Notes: a model not told the origin generated them from the sequence alone. Shown: positions 49,116 through 61,090, counted from the stretch's first letter. The stretch: 64,000 bases of DNA from Kryptolebias marmoratus (GCF_001649575.2 NC_051445.1:4044710-4108709); one strand, 5' to 3'. Translations and numbers: made by a program.

Positions 49116-49458
49116 AGACTTCACCGTAATTCTGTAAAGTCCTTAGTAACCATTTAAAGGTCAAGTCTACAGGCAAAACACAACTGACTGCATTTCACTG
49201 CTTGAGGTCAAAATTTAAGAAAGCTGAAGAATTTGAGGTATTTCTGACAACCTTTGATTTTACAAGTCAGTTTATCCATATTTTCATCAAGATCTACAAT
49301 AAAAGAACCGGCGAGATAGGAGCTGCTTGTGTCAGCACCAGGGACAGAGAGTTTAGTGTCTGGATGAACAGATAAACAGATCACCAGTGGGTAAAATCTT
49401 TCTTATTACCTGATGTTAACACCAGCTACATAACTAAATCTTCACAGGTGAGTTTGGT
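49116..49458. other. Unannotated DNA
   Basis: Nothing recognised. Confidence 0.35.
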
Positions 49459-49651
49459 CAGGTGCTCCCAAAGTTGGGCTCAGGACCCCACTGAGGGTCA
49501 GGAAACAGTAACAGGGTCCTAAGATGATCTCCAGAAGTAGTAATAATAATAATAATTTGTTTATTAAGCTTTTTAACAGTGTTGGTGTAGTATTCAGCGT
49601 CACGGTTCTGTTATTTTGTGGGTCAGAGGCTGAAAAGTTTGGCAATCACAG
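49459..49651 (+). mobile_element. Short hAT-type non-autonomous element
   Basis: The left end CAGGTGCTCCCAAAGTTG and the right end AAGTTTGGCAATCACAG are degenerate inverted repeats of the CAGTGGTTCCCAAACT type. Inside are GGGCTCAGGACCCCACTGAG and GGGTCAGGAAACAGTAACAG, then AACAGTGTTGGTGTAGTATT, all typical of a short hAT derivative in fish. A (TAA)n run at 49538-49554 interrupts it. No transposase. An 8-base target duplication is not evident. Confidence 0.65.
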
Positions 49652-50279
49652 CTCTGGACGGTAACAGAACTTTCAGACTCAGCATGTCTGGTATCTATTT
49701 CCTGCTTGAAAAGTGTAAAAAAGTTAACTTTAACTTAACAACTCCCCCACAATTTTCAGACTCTACAGACTACGGCTGTTAGAGCAGTCATAGCTGGGCA
49801 AAAGTTATACAACCAACATATTTAAAGTGGCTCATTTTAATTAATGCTAGAAGGATTACAGATTTTATTGCAGTTCCCATGTAATAAAATGACTAACAAA
49901 ATATGCCATGGCATTGAAACTCATTGACCTTACACTGGGTCAACATCCATAGAAGATTTTAAGACTAATATGTTCCTCAGAAAAAACTGTAAAACTGTTC
50001 AGAAGATTAAAGTTCCTTCGTTAAAATATCATTTTAGAGGAATCAGTGCTCAAGCTTAGTTACCTTAATAACAACAAACACTCAGTGGCTGAATGTTTAT
50101 TTCCTTCTTGATTTTGTCACTTCTCTGTATTTATATAAACTGCAAGTGAAAAAAAAAAAACAAAAACATGCTTTTCTCCAGAGATTTTGTTTCTGCAGAT
50201 CAACACAGACACAATGATACAATCACAAATGCCTGTCACATTTCAGTCTAGCAGTCCAAATGTTTTGAACAGATCCTTT
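49652..50279. other. Unannotated AT-rich DNA
   Basis: Nothing recognised; an A-run lies at 50149-50160. Confidence 0.4.
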
Positions 50280-50480
50280 CAGTTTCAGTTCACAACCTTT
50301 CAAATGCCAGTCTCAACAGAATGCCTGCCAGTCTGATGTGCACCTGACTGTAATTACGCTCCTTACAATTAATTAGCTGGGAAAACTGAAAGCCCTAATG
50401 AGCTGTTCACTAAGGAGTACAAGCTAATTTCTCATAATAAGGCTCCCACTGTGAACATGACACAGAAACTTTATGATGTA
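50280..50480. promoter_or_regulatory. Candidate conserved non-coding block with homeobox cores
   Basis: Repeat-free, high-complexity DNA with TAATTA at 50351-50356 and again at 50370-50375, plus CTAATGAG near 50395. Neighbouring sequence is lower in complexity. By texture it looks like an enhancer; not proven. Confidence 0.3.
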
Positions 50481-50811
50481 TTTTAAAAGAATCCCATAAA
50501 TATCAAAAGTCATTAAAATATCTTACATATCTTAGAGGCATGTCAGGAGAGGAGCTACAGGTGGGAAGTTTCAGCAGGATGAAATATCGTCTTGCAGCTG
50601 GATAACCAAAGATAACACGATGCTCAGTGTCTGCAGAAAAGAACATTTGCATTCCTTTCAGCAGCTTGTCTGACTGCAGTTACTGATGGGTCTGATGCAT
50701 GTTTTCCTGCTTACATTTTGCTTCGGTTTCTCCAGCTGACGGCATTTCCCTCAACAATAACATTTTACAGTCACATAGAGACAAAGGCCCTTCTTTGATA
50801 TCCTCGTTCTT

Positions 50812-51400
50812 ATTACCTCCCCTAAAGAGGTTGTGTTTTCAGTCTGTTTATCTGTCTGTGTACAAGATTACTCGAACCGCGAGGAACAGATACTGATGAC
50901 ATTTTCAGGAAACGTCAAACGTGGTACCACAAACAAGTGATTCCATTTTGGTGGTGATCCGGTCAAAGGTCAAGGTCACAGAGAAGACTGTGCTCTAACT
51001 CTGCCGCTGTATAACAGGAATGTTAAACTACTCTTTGGTCAAGAGTGTTCACCATTGATTTCAAGGTCATGGGGTCAAAGGTCAACATCACAGTCGACCT
51101 AGTGCTTCAACTCTGTAACAGTGGAATGTAGGAATGTCAAGCTCCACAGCTGGACACCTCATGGGTCAAAGACGATGCCTGTTGATTTCAAGGCTCATGG
51201 GGTCAAAGGTCAAGGCCACAGGTAACCCCTCTGTTAAAACTTGTCTCTGCTCCTACATGTGACCCTTTTGTTTCCTCCACTAGGAGGTTCTGTTTTTGTT
51301 GTGTCCGTTGGTTTGTCTGTCTGTCAGCAAAGATCAGGTAAAAACTGAAACAGATTTGGATGAAAAATTCAGGAAATGTTGGGGTTCTTTAACCTGTTTG
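50812..51400 (+). repeat. Interspersed repeat D: two heads around a half-site tandem repeat
   Basis: Two related head sequences face the same way. The first starts at 50815 (ACCTCCCCTAAAGAGGT, palindromic) and the second at 51274 (CCTCCACTAGGAGG, palindromic). Each is followed by a GTCTGT-rich stretch and a 'GAT...TTCAGGAAA' phrase. Between them a degenerate tandem repeat begins with GGTCAAAGGTCA at 50961, 51073 and 51201, with periods of 112 and 128 bases. I recognise the head as part of a fish repeat family; class unknown, no protein. Confidence 0.65.
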
Positions 51401-52804
51401 CAGAACATGCAGAACAAAACTGTCATGTGAGGACACTGCAAATGGTTTGCCTTTTACTTAAAACTGCAACTCAGAGGTTTCTATTGTGACAGGGAATCAT
51501 TTGATTGATAGAACAGTGAACTCTAACCTCGTCATGTTCATCATTTAAATGACCACATACAGTATGTATCATTCAAAAAGACATGTACAAAACGGTCCAT
51601 TTCTTTTTCCCCAAAGGTGCAGCAGCCAACCCCTAACATTTCATCATCTTCAGAGACGGCAACATCCATACATCCATGGGTCAGACCCTAACTGGTTGAA
51701 AGTTTACTGAAGCTGGGAGGGTCTTCTGTGCAACAAGAAGTGATTACCACAGTTTGTCCTTTTTAAAAACATGACAAGGCATTAACACACACAAAATAAT
51801 TAAAAAAGAACAATGTTTAATACTCTAAAAGGATCACAGTCTGTAGAACAAAGCAGACAGATTGTAAATGCAGACTGACAGCAGCTTACTTTGTGTTTAA
51901 AAAAGCAAAACTCTAATCCGTGTCAAAAGACTTTCTCTTGTAGTCACATAAAGAACATAATTATATGTATCTTAAATGCAGATTTGTATTTTTTATAAAC
52001 CCTGGGCTTAACTATGTCATTTGAATATCAAGCCATGTGACCCCTCAGTTAGACATGTCGAACCATTTCTTGTCAAGATCTGGTTACTTATCAGTTTATT
52101 GATATGTTCAGAACAGCATTTAAGAGTCCAATTCTGCAACGCAGAATCATGTTCCAGCCCTTAGAAGTTCAATTTTTTTGCCATAATTACTCCCACTTAC
52201 ATTTTTTTTATTATTTAAAACATTTTAGCCAACTTTCATTAGTTCTGCAGCCATCTCAAGCGTGTGTTTAAGTTTTCCTCTGAAGCTGAGGCGATGGCGA
52301 CCGTCTCTGAATTCCAATCATTTTCTCTTAATTTAAAATCCATAATGCATAAAATGGGTTCCTTTTAAATAAATGAAATGGCCAACTGTCTATCAAATCA
52401 CTCTGGAAATGTGGAAAGGGCACAGTAAAATATTTATAATATAATCAGGCAGAAATGAATATCAAACTGATTAAAGACTTCAGGTTTTCTGTCCATTTGG
52501 CACATTTAACTGTTGTTCATACCCACAGCACATTCAACATTAAATACAAACATAAAAATGGAAATCCAAAACCTATCCATTTCTGCTCAATATGGTTTTA
52601 GAACATCTTTTTAAATAAGGCGAATTCAGTGAAACTGAAGCATTTTACTGGGGATGCAATGATTTCAGGACAATATCACTTTTACTTTTTGACTGGTTGT
52701 TTTCTGTCCTTTTGTCCAGCAGACATCGCTGTAGACATTTTTAGCACCTTCTTTATCGCCTGCCTTTCATAGCGATGGACGATCATGTAATTGTGAATGT
52801 GTTC
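51401..52804. other. Unannotated DNA
   Basis: Nothing recognised. Confidence 0.4.
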
Positions 52805-53060
52805 ATTTGTCATTGGTTGTACATCTACAGCTGACTAACATCTGGAATCAACCCAATTCAAGATGGACTCCACACCTAGTAGACCTTAGTAAAGACAAAA
52901 ATAGTTATAACTCAGTCATTTTTACAGATTGTGAGCAAAGGTTTGGTGTGGGAGTAGCTGAGAGTCATTCCCAACACGTACTCTGATCGCTAACAGACCA
53001 AGTGGTATCTCTGTTTAAAACAATGGCAGGCAATATGCATTCTTAAAAAATATTATACTT
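52805..53060 (-). repeat. Family A repeat, copy 10 (left half)
   Basis: In reverse: TTGGTTGTACATCTACAGCT, TCTGGAATCAACCCAATTCA, GGTTTGGTGTGGGAGTAGCT, GAGAGTCATTCCCAACACGT and GGCAGGCAATATGCATTC. The right end is missing. Confidence 0.75.
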
Positions 53061-54674
53061 TTATTATACATGATATTGATAAACCACATAATTTATTTAT
53101 TTAAAGTCACATATATCATTGTTGGTTTTTATCAATAAATTTGGCAAAAAATATTAAAGTTAATGAGTCTTTCATGCTGTAGCTCTCTCTGTGCTAAATA
53201 AAATGCTTTTTAGATCAGGTCTAATTATTCTAATGCTCTGACTTTTTAAATGTTTTTGAAATGTCTTAAATTATATTTATTTGTAATAGTGTTTGTCCTG
53301 CACACAGTATAAATACTACTAAGCTTAAAATACTTTGAGATGAGCATTTATTGTTTTTTTTATCATTTCAAAGAATAAACAAAGCTTTTATTTATCTTAT
53401 CTGCAGGGCTAATTATTTATATTAAAATGTTTATGCATGCATTTATTTTACTGTTTCAGTTTTTAGCATATTTTATGTTTTACATTTATTTTACATTGAA
53501 TCTGTGGTGTTCAAGCTCTGAAGAAGATGTTTTGGGTTCTGCAGTTTCTTTAAAAATGGTCTTTTCTTTCTTCCTTAACCTATTTATTATTGCTAAGCAA
53601 CATTTTACAATCATTGTATTATTTTAGGGCAAAACTAATGTTTTTTTTTCCTTTACAGTAGTACAGAAATATAGAGAAAACAACAAAAAACAGGCTGGCT
53701 ACAGTCACAAGGTTTGTTACTGTAAAGTCAAACCTAGCCACTGACATTTTTACAGCTTGCAAAAAAGACACGTCAATGTTTTCATAATCCTCATTATATT
53801 TAAAATGGGGGGAAAAAATCTACCAAATATCAAATTATGTAAAGGTAGTGTACCCTAAAAGACAATTGGAAACAGAATATTTTCTTTATGACTTTTCCTA
53901 CAGTCTTCAATCTAATAAAAACATCAGGATGCTTCATTTGGGCCTGACAGGCACACAGCAAGGCAGCAGAATATTAATAGACTCATTTATCTACGTCGTT
54001 AACTTCTAATTCTGATCAAGGTCTTGGGAGAACATTTCCACATCATGCACTGAGCTGAAGGCCTGCAGGATAAACCGTTGACAAGTTGCCAGCACTCAAC
54101 CCCCGAAGAAAACACCGTCCTAAAGTCCTAAAGACTATTTCTCCCATGGCTCAAAGAAAAGTTATTTTATTACTATCAGTTAAGAGCTATTAATATTGCA
54201 TCAACTGTACAAACACATCTAATTACTAAACCTCTGTAGAGTAAAATATAAAGTCGTTAATTATGGTTTAAATGTTCGGTTTTATTCCCCAACCTTGGAA
54301 TTGTTATGCTGAGCAAAGACTAAAATGTAAACTGTTTAAAAAGTATTTATACACTTTGAGGAAACAGTCAGTGTTTAGCAGTGCAACTGTCAAAATAAAA
54401 GCATCCATGGTGAGAAGAGCAGAAAATCCAAGACTGTTTGCAAACTAAAATGCAGAAAATGTCTTACTTAGATCTTACTTTCCAAAGCTCAAACTTTTTG
54501 TGTTTGCACAAAAACCTTTACAGTAACAGTGAAGTATAACACCCAATAAAGTGGAGACTAAACCATCATAGTTAATAACTGTCATTCAGAAAATAAACTT
54601 GTTTAATAACAGAGACTGGTGGTGTAATAAAAGTGTAACAGCATTTGATTTATCAAAAAAGGGTAAAAAACTAA
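53061..54674. other. Unannotated DNA with a candidate conserved patch
   Basis: Mostly T/A-rich. At 53930-54140 a higher-complexity, repeat-free patch may be a conserved non-coding element. No gene recognised. Confidence 0.35.
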
Positions 54675-54790
54675 AACGCTGTACTTGTATTCTGTAGCTG
54701 TAGACGTTTCTCTTCTCATCCGAGGACTTATGGAGAAACAGGCCGTGTCCTGGATGACTGGATGACTGAGAATCTACACCAGCAGCATTT
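54675..54790. mobile_element. Possible retroelement terminal fragment
   Basis: TAGCTGTAGACGTTTCTCTT, then CTCATCCGAGGACTT and GGATGACTGAGAATCTACAC are phrases I associate with ends of Penelope-like or related fish retroelements. The copy is short and the assignment tentative. The minus-strand frame at 54586-54807 comes from this segment. Confidence 0.35.
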
Positions 54791-56050
54791 GATTGAACCA
54801 AATTCATGTAGATAAGAATGAAGCTTTTGTCTGTTTAATTATGAAACTCTGCAGGTTGCTTTGTTGTCGATGCAACACAATAATCACTTTATTTATTTTC
54901 ATTCTTTATATTTATGAACTTTGCAGTTTTGTCTTGTGAGAAACTTCTACAGTCATGAAAAGAAAATAAATGAAACAACTGCAAGCCTAATTTTCTGACA
55001 CATTTAGATAAAGATAAATAGTTCAGTATAATTAACCCTCAATTTAGAGTTCAAATGTTTTTTTTTCTTTATGTTTCCTGTAATGATTTAAAAATGTTTA
55101 GGTCTGTGGTATTTATTCTGAATATTTTTCAATAATACATTTATCAGACTGTTATGAGGATAGAGTCTTCCATTAGTGAAAAAGATATAATCTCAATAAA
55201 TGTTAAAAAAAAACAAAAAACGAAGGCCCTCTTTTTTTGTCCTGTCTGTAAATTAGGGTTTTGTTATTCGCATTGAACTCATTAAGATAAGAAATCTGAT
55301 CATAACTACATTATTTTAGTTGTGTATGTTTCAAACTTTTTATATTATAATTTGTTTGTCAGGAAATATTAAATCCAAACTTCAATTATTAAAAAAAAAA
55401 CTCAAATAACAAATGTTACATAAAGTTTTAATTGGAAATCACTGGGATAAGTCTGCTCATATACTGTAAGGAAAAGAGCTACATGAAGACGGGAGGAAAA
55501 GATGGCAGCTGCTGCAGACACAGGCAGTGCTGCACTCCAGGAATGAACAAGAAAAACTCTGAGAACAAAAGCTCTAATGGTTTTGTCGAGCAGAATCAGC
55601 ACCAAAGAATTCCTTCGGTTTGACACACAGCGTGGCCTCGGGATGCTCCCCGTTGATTCAGGCACAGCTCTGTTCATCGGCCCCTGCAGTACATGAGAGC
55701 ACGCTAACAGGAGCCGTTTAGTTGCTTTAGCTTGTTTACAGAAGTCACGCTGCCAACAACAAAGATCAAAACAAAACACAATTTACCCTAAACCATTAAA
55801 ATACAGCAGGCGAGACGAAGGCTTCCTGGACTAATATCACACAAAGAAAGGCTAATGTCACTGATTCTACTTATATTCAGCATGTCCTTTGTGTCAAAAT
55901 GTGTTTTTTATATTTAAACATACACTGCTTTAGATTTTTTAGTAGATATATGATTATTGATTTCTTTGACATATGAAAAGGTGTAAATCTAAAGGACATT
56001 TTTATTTCCTTGTTTAAAAGATCACCGAAGCACTAAGCACTACAGTTTCT
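54791..56050. other. Unannotated DNA
   Basis: No gene recognised. The 125-codon minus frame at 55402-55779 lies in a somewhat GC-richer patch (55480-55720) but lacks domain features. Confidence 0.4.
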
Positions 56051-56051
56051 A

Positions 56052-56120
56052 CCCCCCCCCCCCCAAAAAAAAAAAAAAAAAAAAGAAAGAAGAAGAAGAA
56101 GAATTAAATAAATAAATAAA
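56052..56120. repeat. C13-A20 homopolymer pair with (GAA)n and (AAAT)n
   Basis: Thirteen C (56052-56064) run straight into twenty A (56065-56084), then GAAAGAAGAAGAAGAAG and AAATAAATAAATAAA. Such tracts are prone to length errors in assemblies. Confidence 0.95.
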
Positions 56121-56794
56121 AACATTGAACAATAACTTATTCACAGTGCTGATGAGCCACAGAAACTGCAAATGTAACATCAAAAATCTTGAGATTGTCT
56201 GAATGTGCAGCATTTAAGGAAATATAGTCTGAAAACTAATACTACTTTCAAACTTGTTATATAGTCTTGTCCTTTTAGACATAATTATGAGCAACATTTA
56301 GCTCAGAGTGACTTACAGATGGATAACATTCTGCATCCAGGGATGGACAATAAGATGGGAAATGCATTTTGTTTTTATGTTTCATCTATGCGATGCCTCA
56401 GAGGCTTTTATTGACGTGAAGATGTTTTTCTAAAGAACAGTGACATCTTCACCCTGAATACTGAGAAATGGCAGGTTTCACAATATTCCTCCATATGTTA
56501 ACGGTTTGAAAAAGAGGAAGTAACATCCTCTATGTATGAAACAACCCAAGCCAGAACTTCAAATTATGTAAAGCAAGTATTGGAGGCCAAGAGCGTTGTT
56601 TCTATTTCACTTTTATTATGTTCTTTGGCATTTAATAATAAACTTACTGATACAATAATTACATTGATGCAGTCTATAAATTCTTTAATTACTCTGAATC
56701 AACATTGAACGTTCTACTTAAGCAGGGCATAAGCACGGGTGAAAATCCCATTCCATCAGCACTATTTTTTTTTTTGGCACTTGCCTCTGCTTCA
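56121..56794. other. Unannotated AT-rich DNA
   Basis: Nothing recognised. Confidence 0.4.
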
Positions 56795-57262
56795 ACCAAG
56801 GTCAAAGTCAGCAAATGTCAAAGGAAAAGTTTCTAAGACGGTGGTGAGAGCAGCTGTGTTGTATGGTTTGGAGACAGTGGGACTAACAAAAAGACAGGAG
56901 ACAGAACAGGAAGTGGCAGAGCTGAAGATGTTGAGGTTCTCCTTGGGAGGGACGAGGATGGACAGGATTAGGAATGAGGTCATCAGAGGAACAGCACAGG
57001 TTGAAGGACTGGGAGATAAAGTTAGAGATGGTTTGGACATGTGCAGAGGAGGGACAGTGGGGATATTGGTAGAAGGATGTTAGAGACGCAGCTACCAGGA
57101 AAAAGACAAAGAGGAGATGCAGTTAGAGAGGACATGGAGGGAGCTGGTGTGAGGACAGAGGACAGAGGACACAGAAGACAGAGTTAGATGGAGGAGGATG
57201 ACTTGCTGTGGTGAACCCTGAAAAGGGAACAGCTGAAAGAAAAAGAAGAAGAAGAAGCTACT
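56795..57262 (+). mobile_element. RTE-type LINE 3' end with frameshifted reverse-transcriptase C-terminus
   Basis: The frame at 56829-57025 reads KVSKTVVRAAVLYGLETVGL, then VAELKMLRFSLGGTRMDRIR and NEVIRGTAQVEGLGDKVRD. This is the C-terminal region of RTE-type LINE proteins (LYG-E, then R-DRIRNE-IR). Near 57027 a deletion shifts the frame, after which WFGHVQRRDSGDIGRRMLE and LPGKRQRGDAVREDMEGAGV complete the family's end, followed by a stop. The 3' end has CCCTGAAAAGGGAACAGCTG and a (GAA)n tail at 57239-57258, the usual tail of this fish family. The 5' part is truncated, as is normal for LINE copies. Confidence 0.8.
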
Positions 57263-58570
57263 GTTTTAGTGGCAGGGCTGGACTTTCACACACCTCGAGG
57301 TGCCGACGCAAACAAAATGCTGTGGAAATGTATAAAACTGGAAGCAAATCATTGCATCAAAACATTAAACGTTCAAAGGAAATGAGTGGAGGTCTGAGGA
57401 ACTCAGGTCTCCCACATGGGAAACTGGAGATCCAACCACTGTTCTAATGCAGTGACTTTGGGAGTTGAGATTACAGGAAAGTCTTTATTCATGCTGTGTC
57501 CACCACTCCTATGTGCTAATTGTGATGGACTGTACCACTGTTATAATGATGGGGGGACAATCTCTGTTATTCCAAATTTAGTAGTCCGGACCTCCCCGAC
57601 CCACCCTGGATTTTTCACCCCTGGGCGTATGGTTACTTCGCAACACTGTTTTATAGACCTGTGGTCCTGAATTTACTATGTATCACTGAATTAAACTGAT
57701 TATATGAAACTGCTCAGCTGTCAGGATTTAACAAGCAGGTTGGGACATTTATTGATGGTTTAAATCTGACACTTGGTGTAACCAGGATTCAGCCAATCTT
57801 TGCTTCATCTGTTCCAACTTTCAGGAAAAAATAACCTGTTTTCTGCAGGTTTGGTAATTTATTACACCTTGTGCCATTTTATAGACTTTAGAAATGAAAT
57901 TCAAACATCTGTAGCATGTGGGAAATGCTCTTTAAACTATGAGTACATTTCTGTCATCAACGAACCGCATGGCAGAAAACGGTAGCTGAGAGGGTTAATA
58001 GAGTTGAATTTAACCTACATGGAGAAAGTTTAAAACATGCAGTGACCAAGTACTGTCTAACCACAGTTAGACAAGATAACTCATTTAACCAGTGTTCCCA
58101 GAAAATAATCAGACTATTAAAAGCATGAGTAAATGTCTGCTGTCAATACTTTTATCAACCACTAGGAGGTGATGGTGAAATTACAGGTTAAGTGCCTTAA
58201 GTTTAAGCATTTCAAGTTTTTCCTGTACCTTCAGTGTGTTAATGGCTCAGAGGTTTTAGGTCCACCCTAGAAAGCTGGAATGCTTCACTTGTAGAGAACA
58301 CCTTTCTTAGTTTAACATCACTATGTGGAACATCTGCATAATGACATTCAAGGGACCAGTTTAGCTCACCTGAAACAATGAGCAACGATCCCTGTTCATC
58401 ATATTAAATCAGTTTGTTCTTCAGTAGGAATGCACATAAAGTGGTGCGGTTCAGCCAAAAAGTGACCAAACTGCTTTTCTTAAATATTTAGTTTCATAAA
58501 CATGTTCAGTTTGGCCCCTAAAACAAAATTTAAACTTGTAAATATCGATATATTGTCATAAAATACACAA
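57263..58570. other. Unannotated DNA
   Basis: No gene or clear repeat. A patch at 57520-57670 has slightly higher GC, but I could not assign it. Confidence 0.4.
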
Positions 58571-58596
58571 AATACTATTACTACTACTACTACTAC

Positions 58597-58631
<35 letters not shown>
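58571..58631 (+). repeat. Compound microsatellite (ACT)n(AAT)n
   Basis: An (ACT)n run passes directly into (AAT)n, together about 60 bases. Confidence 0.95.
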
Positions 58632-58939
58632 GTTCAAAATTCATTCTTGGGCTTATCACTTAAATGTCGATTGTTAACTTTCCGTTATCTGAAAATCTGA
58701 AAATAAAGTTTCTTGTCTCAGATATTATCCAGATACCACAAGCAGATCAGTCCAAGCTCAAACTGTCCACACCCGCAATATATTTCATAACTTTAATTCT
58801 GCTCATCATCGGTTTATTTTTTATATTTTGTGCCAAAATGACATATAAAAGTGAGTAGTTGCAATGATTTTTTGACTGTTACATGTTTCACGTGTCAGAA
58901 CTTCTCAAGGTCACAGGGAACCATTTACGCTCTCACTTT

Positions 58940-59135
58940 CAACTAGTAACAGTTTAGAGTAGCCAATTAATCTTATACATATGTTTTCAGACAGTTAGAG
59001 GAAACTAAAACATTCTGAGAAAACCCACACATGCACGTGGAGAACATGCAAACTCTACGCAGAAAGACCCCAGCCGGGAGATAAATCTGTGACCTTCGTT
59101 GTGGAAGACAACAGTGCCAACCAGTGGTGCCATCA
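58940..59135 (+). repeat. ATCCATCC-type interspersed repeat, 3' part
   Basis: AGAGTAGCCAATTAATCTTA, AGGAAACTAAAACATTCTGA, GAAAACCCACACATGCACGT, GGAGAACATGCAAACTCTAC and AACAGTGCCAACCAGTGGTG are the 3' half of the same common fish repeat whose 5' parts lie at 18.5 and 25.0 kb. All three are in the same orientation. Confidence 0.75.
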
Positions 59136-60480
59136 TTTTAAAACTGACAAGATTGGCTGTTTGACAAATAATCACAGCAGAAACTTTCCCAAAGTTTAAA
59201 GAGATGAAGCAGCCTAATGTTGAGGCCTACTTAGGTTTTTTTACTACTCAAAAAAGTTGTAGATTAAAGGTCCATTCCAGCTGCATTTGTTCATCTTGAT
59301 TTGTTCTCACCATCTGTTTTTAAACACAGAAAGTGGAAACTCAACAAACATGCAGAAAGAACCATGTTCTGTCTGGTTCCAGATCCAAATCTCGAGTCGC
59401 ACTCTTCTGACCTCCGTAGTTATGAAGTTTATGACTTGCTTTAGTCATCTTGTGATAACACACTGCCATTATGTGAGTAACTATGTGTGTGAGTGAGGTT
59501 GGCCATTGCACCGTTCCTGAGACCTTTTAATGAAAGATAAGTGGCATAACTTCGGATCCTCTTATTATCTTTTAACCAAAGAAGTTGTGTACGTAAGCGA
59601 ACAGTGGTGAGGTGAGGCAAGTAAGAGCTCGTTGTGCAACTCCTTCGCACGATGATAAACGCAAACGCAGCCAAGTGTGTTCAGCAGAGTTCTCCCCACC
59701 AATGTTTCCTTGTGAGATGTCATTATACGATAAAGAGGAAGCCATCAGGAAACCGCTTAAGCACTACTTCCTGTCTGTTGCTATGGTGACTACCTCATTT
59801 TGCAGTTGCAGATTTCCCCACAACTTTACTTGCATTAATTTCTTACAGACAGGCTGAGGGGGAGGCCAAACAAAGAGGCAGGTGTGTTGGGGTCTCCATG
59901 GCAGGCTGGTGGGCTGATTCCTGTCCAAGAACTCCTCTCTGTCCACTTGAGTCAGAGAGCGCCATTTAACCCCGACATCTGACAACAATTAACGTTTGAA
60001 TGCTCAATGGATACGTGTTTTTGTGAATGGCCTGAGCTTCAGCCGACAGCCTTATAGCACAGCTGGTTGCCATTTAGACAAAGTATAAAGATAAACATAA
60101 CTCTAGAAGCAGTACACACTTCCTGATTTTACTGGAGTTATTGAATTAACGGCTTCAGCTTGGAAGTCATGTTTGCTTCCTTTGCTGTCATAAATTACAG
60201 ACTCAGTACAAGTTATTCTAAGTTTTTATCTTTATTATTCCCCGTTTTATACATTCAGATAAGAATGACGGCGGGAAACAAAATCTCATTTGTAAAAGCT
60301 GGATTCAGAATTACAGCATTTATGTACCGCAACTTTAAAAAGTTACAGAATACACAGACAACTGTATGTGATCGGGCTGTTATTTGTTGTGTTTGGACTG
60401 TTTTCTCTTTACCGAGTTTAAATAACTGAGTAGACAACTGAGCTTTTATGTGTCACTAAGAGACACTCGTGGCCACTCAT
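59136..60480. other. Unannotated DNA; possible RFX-like X-box
   Basis: GC-richer from about 59600. GTTGCTATGGTGAC at 59777-59790 is one base from the X-box consensus bound by RFX factors. No gene recognised. Confidence 0.3.
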
Positions 60481-60659
60481 TGTTTTGATTCTGCCTTGTA
60501 TAGGATACACATGGGGAGGGACACTGCCCTGACAAGAGCCGCATTCCAGCAAAGGTGTGCACACAATAAGGGGTTAAGCTGCTCCCCTTTCAAATGGCTA
60601 CATTGCAGGATTATTGCTAAATTCTTCCTGAGGTTTTCACTTGTCAGAACAAGCAGAGG

Positions 60660-61082
60660 CACAGCAGCATTTCAGTGAAGAGGAGGGAGACAGCCAGATC
60701 CAGCAGAGAGTGACAACGTTTGGTGTGAGAGCAAAGAGGGGTTCTGGAAAGGTTTTTTGAATTTCAAAGAAAAAGAAGAGATAGGGCAGCAAGAAAGAGA
60801 GCGAGAGAGAAAGAGAGACATACACTCATACTGTGAGGGGTGTGTCATAACAATTTAGTTCCTCAAGGAAGTAAAACTCAACATTATCTTAAGACAGGGT
60901 GGTGAGCACTAACAGAAGGGCTGCAAGACAGCTGTTTCCAGAGGTTTTTCTATTCTTTTCTTGGTGAAGATGAAGGTATTTTGGTAAATTGACCAGCCTG
61001 CGTTGCCAACGTGATACACAGAGCAGAGGGAGAAAGACATCTGACACACACAAGGAGGGAGGGGGACTCAGCAAACACTCAG
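60660..61082 (+). other. Candidate 5' non-coding exon ending in a consensus splice donor
   Basis: A purine-rich stretch of higher GC (GAGGAGGGAGACAGCCAG; a GA-rich run at 60793-60822) leads to ACTCAG|GTAAGTCAC at 61080-61090. This is a full-consensus U2 donor with the intron starting at 61083. No long frame ends at the donor, so this would be a 5' UTR exon. A plausible acceptor, TTGCTTCCCTTTTAG, ends at 61519. The transcription start and the gene's identity cannot be seen. Confidence 0.3.
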
Positions 61083-61090
61083 GTAAGTCA

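Noticed and set aside
55402..55779. 125-codon minus-strand frame in a GC-richer patch
   Set aside because: No family features; the plus-strand frame over the same bases is equally open, which suggests composition rather than coding.
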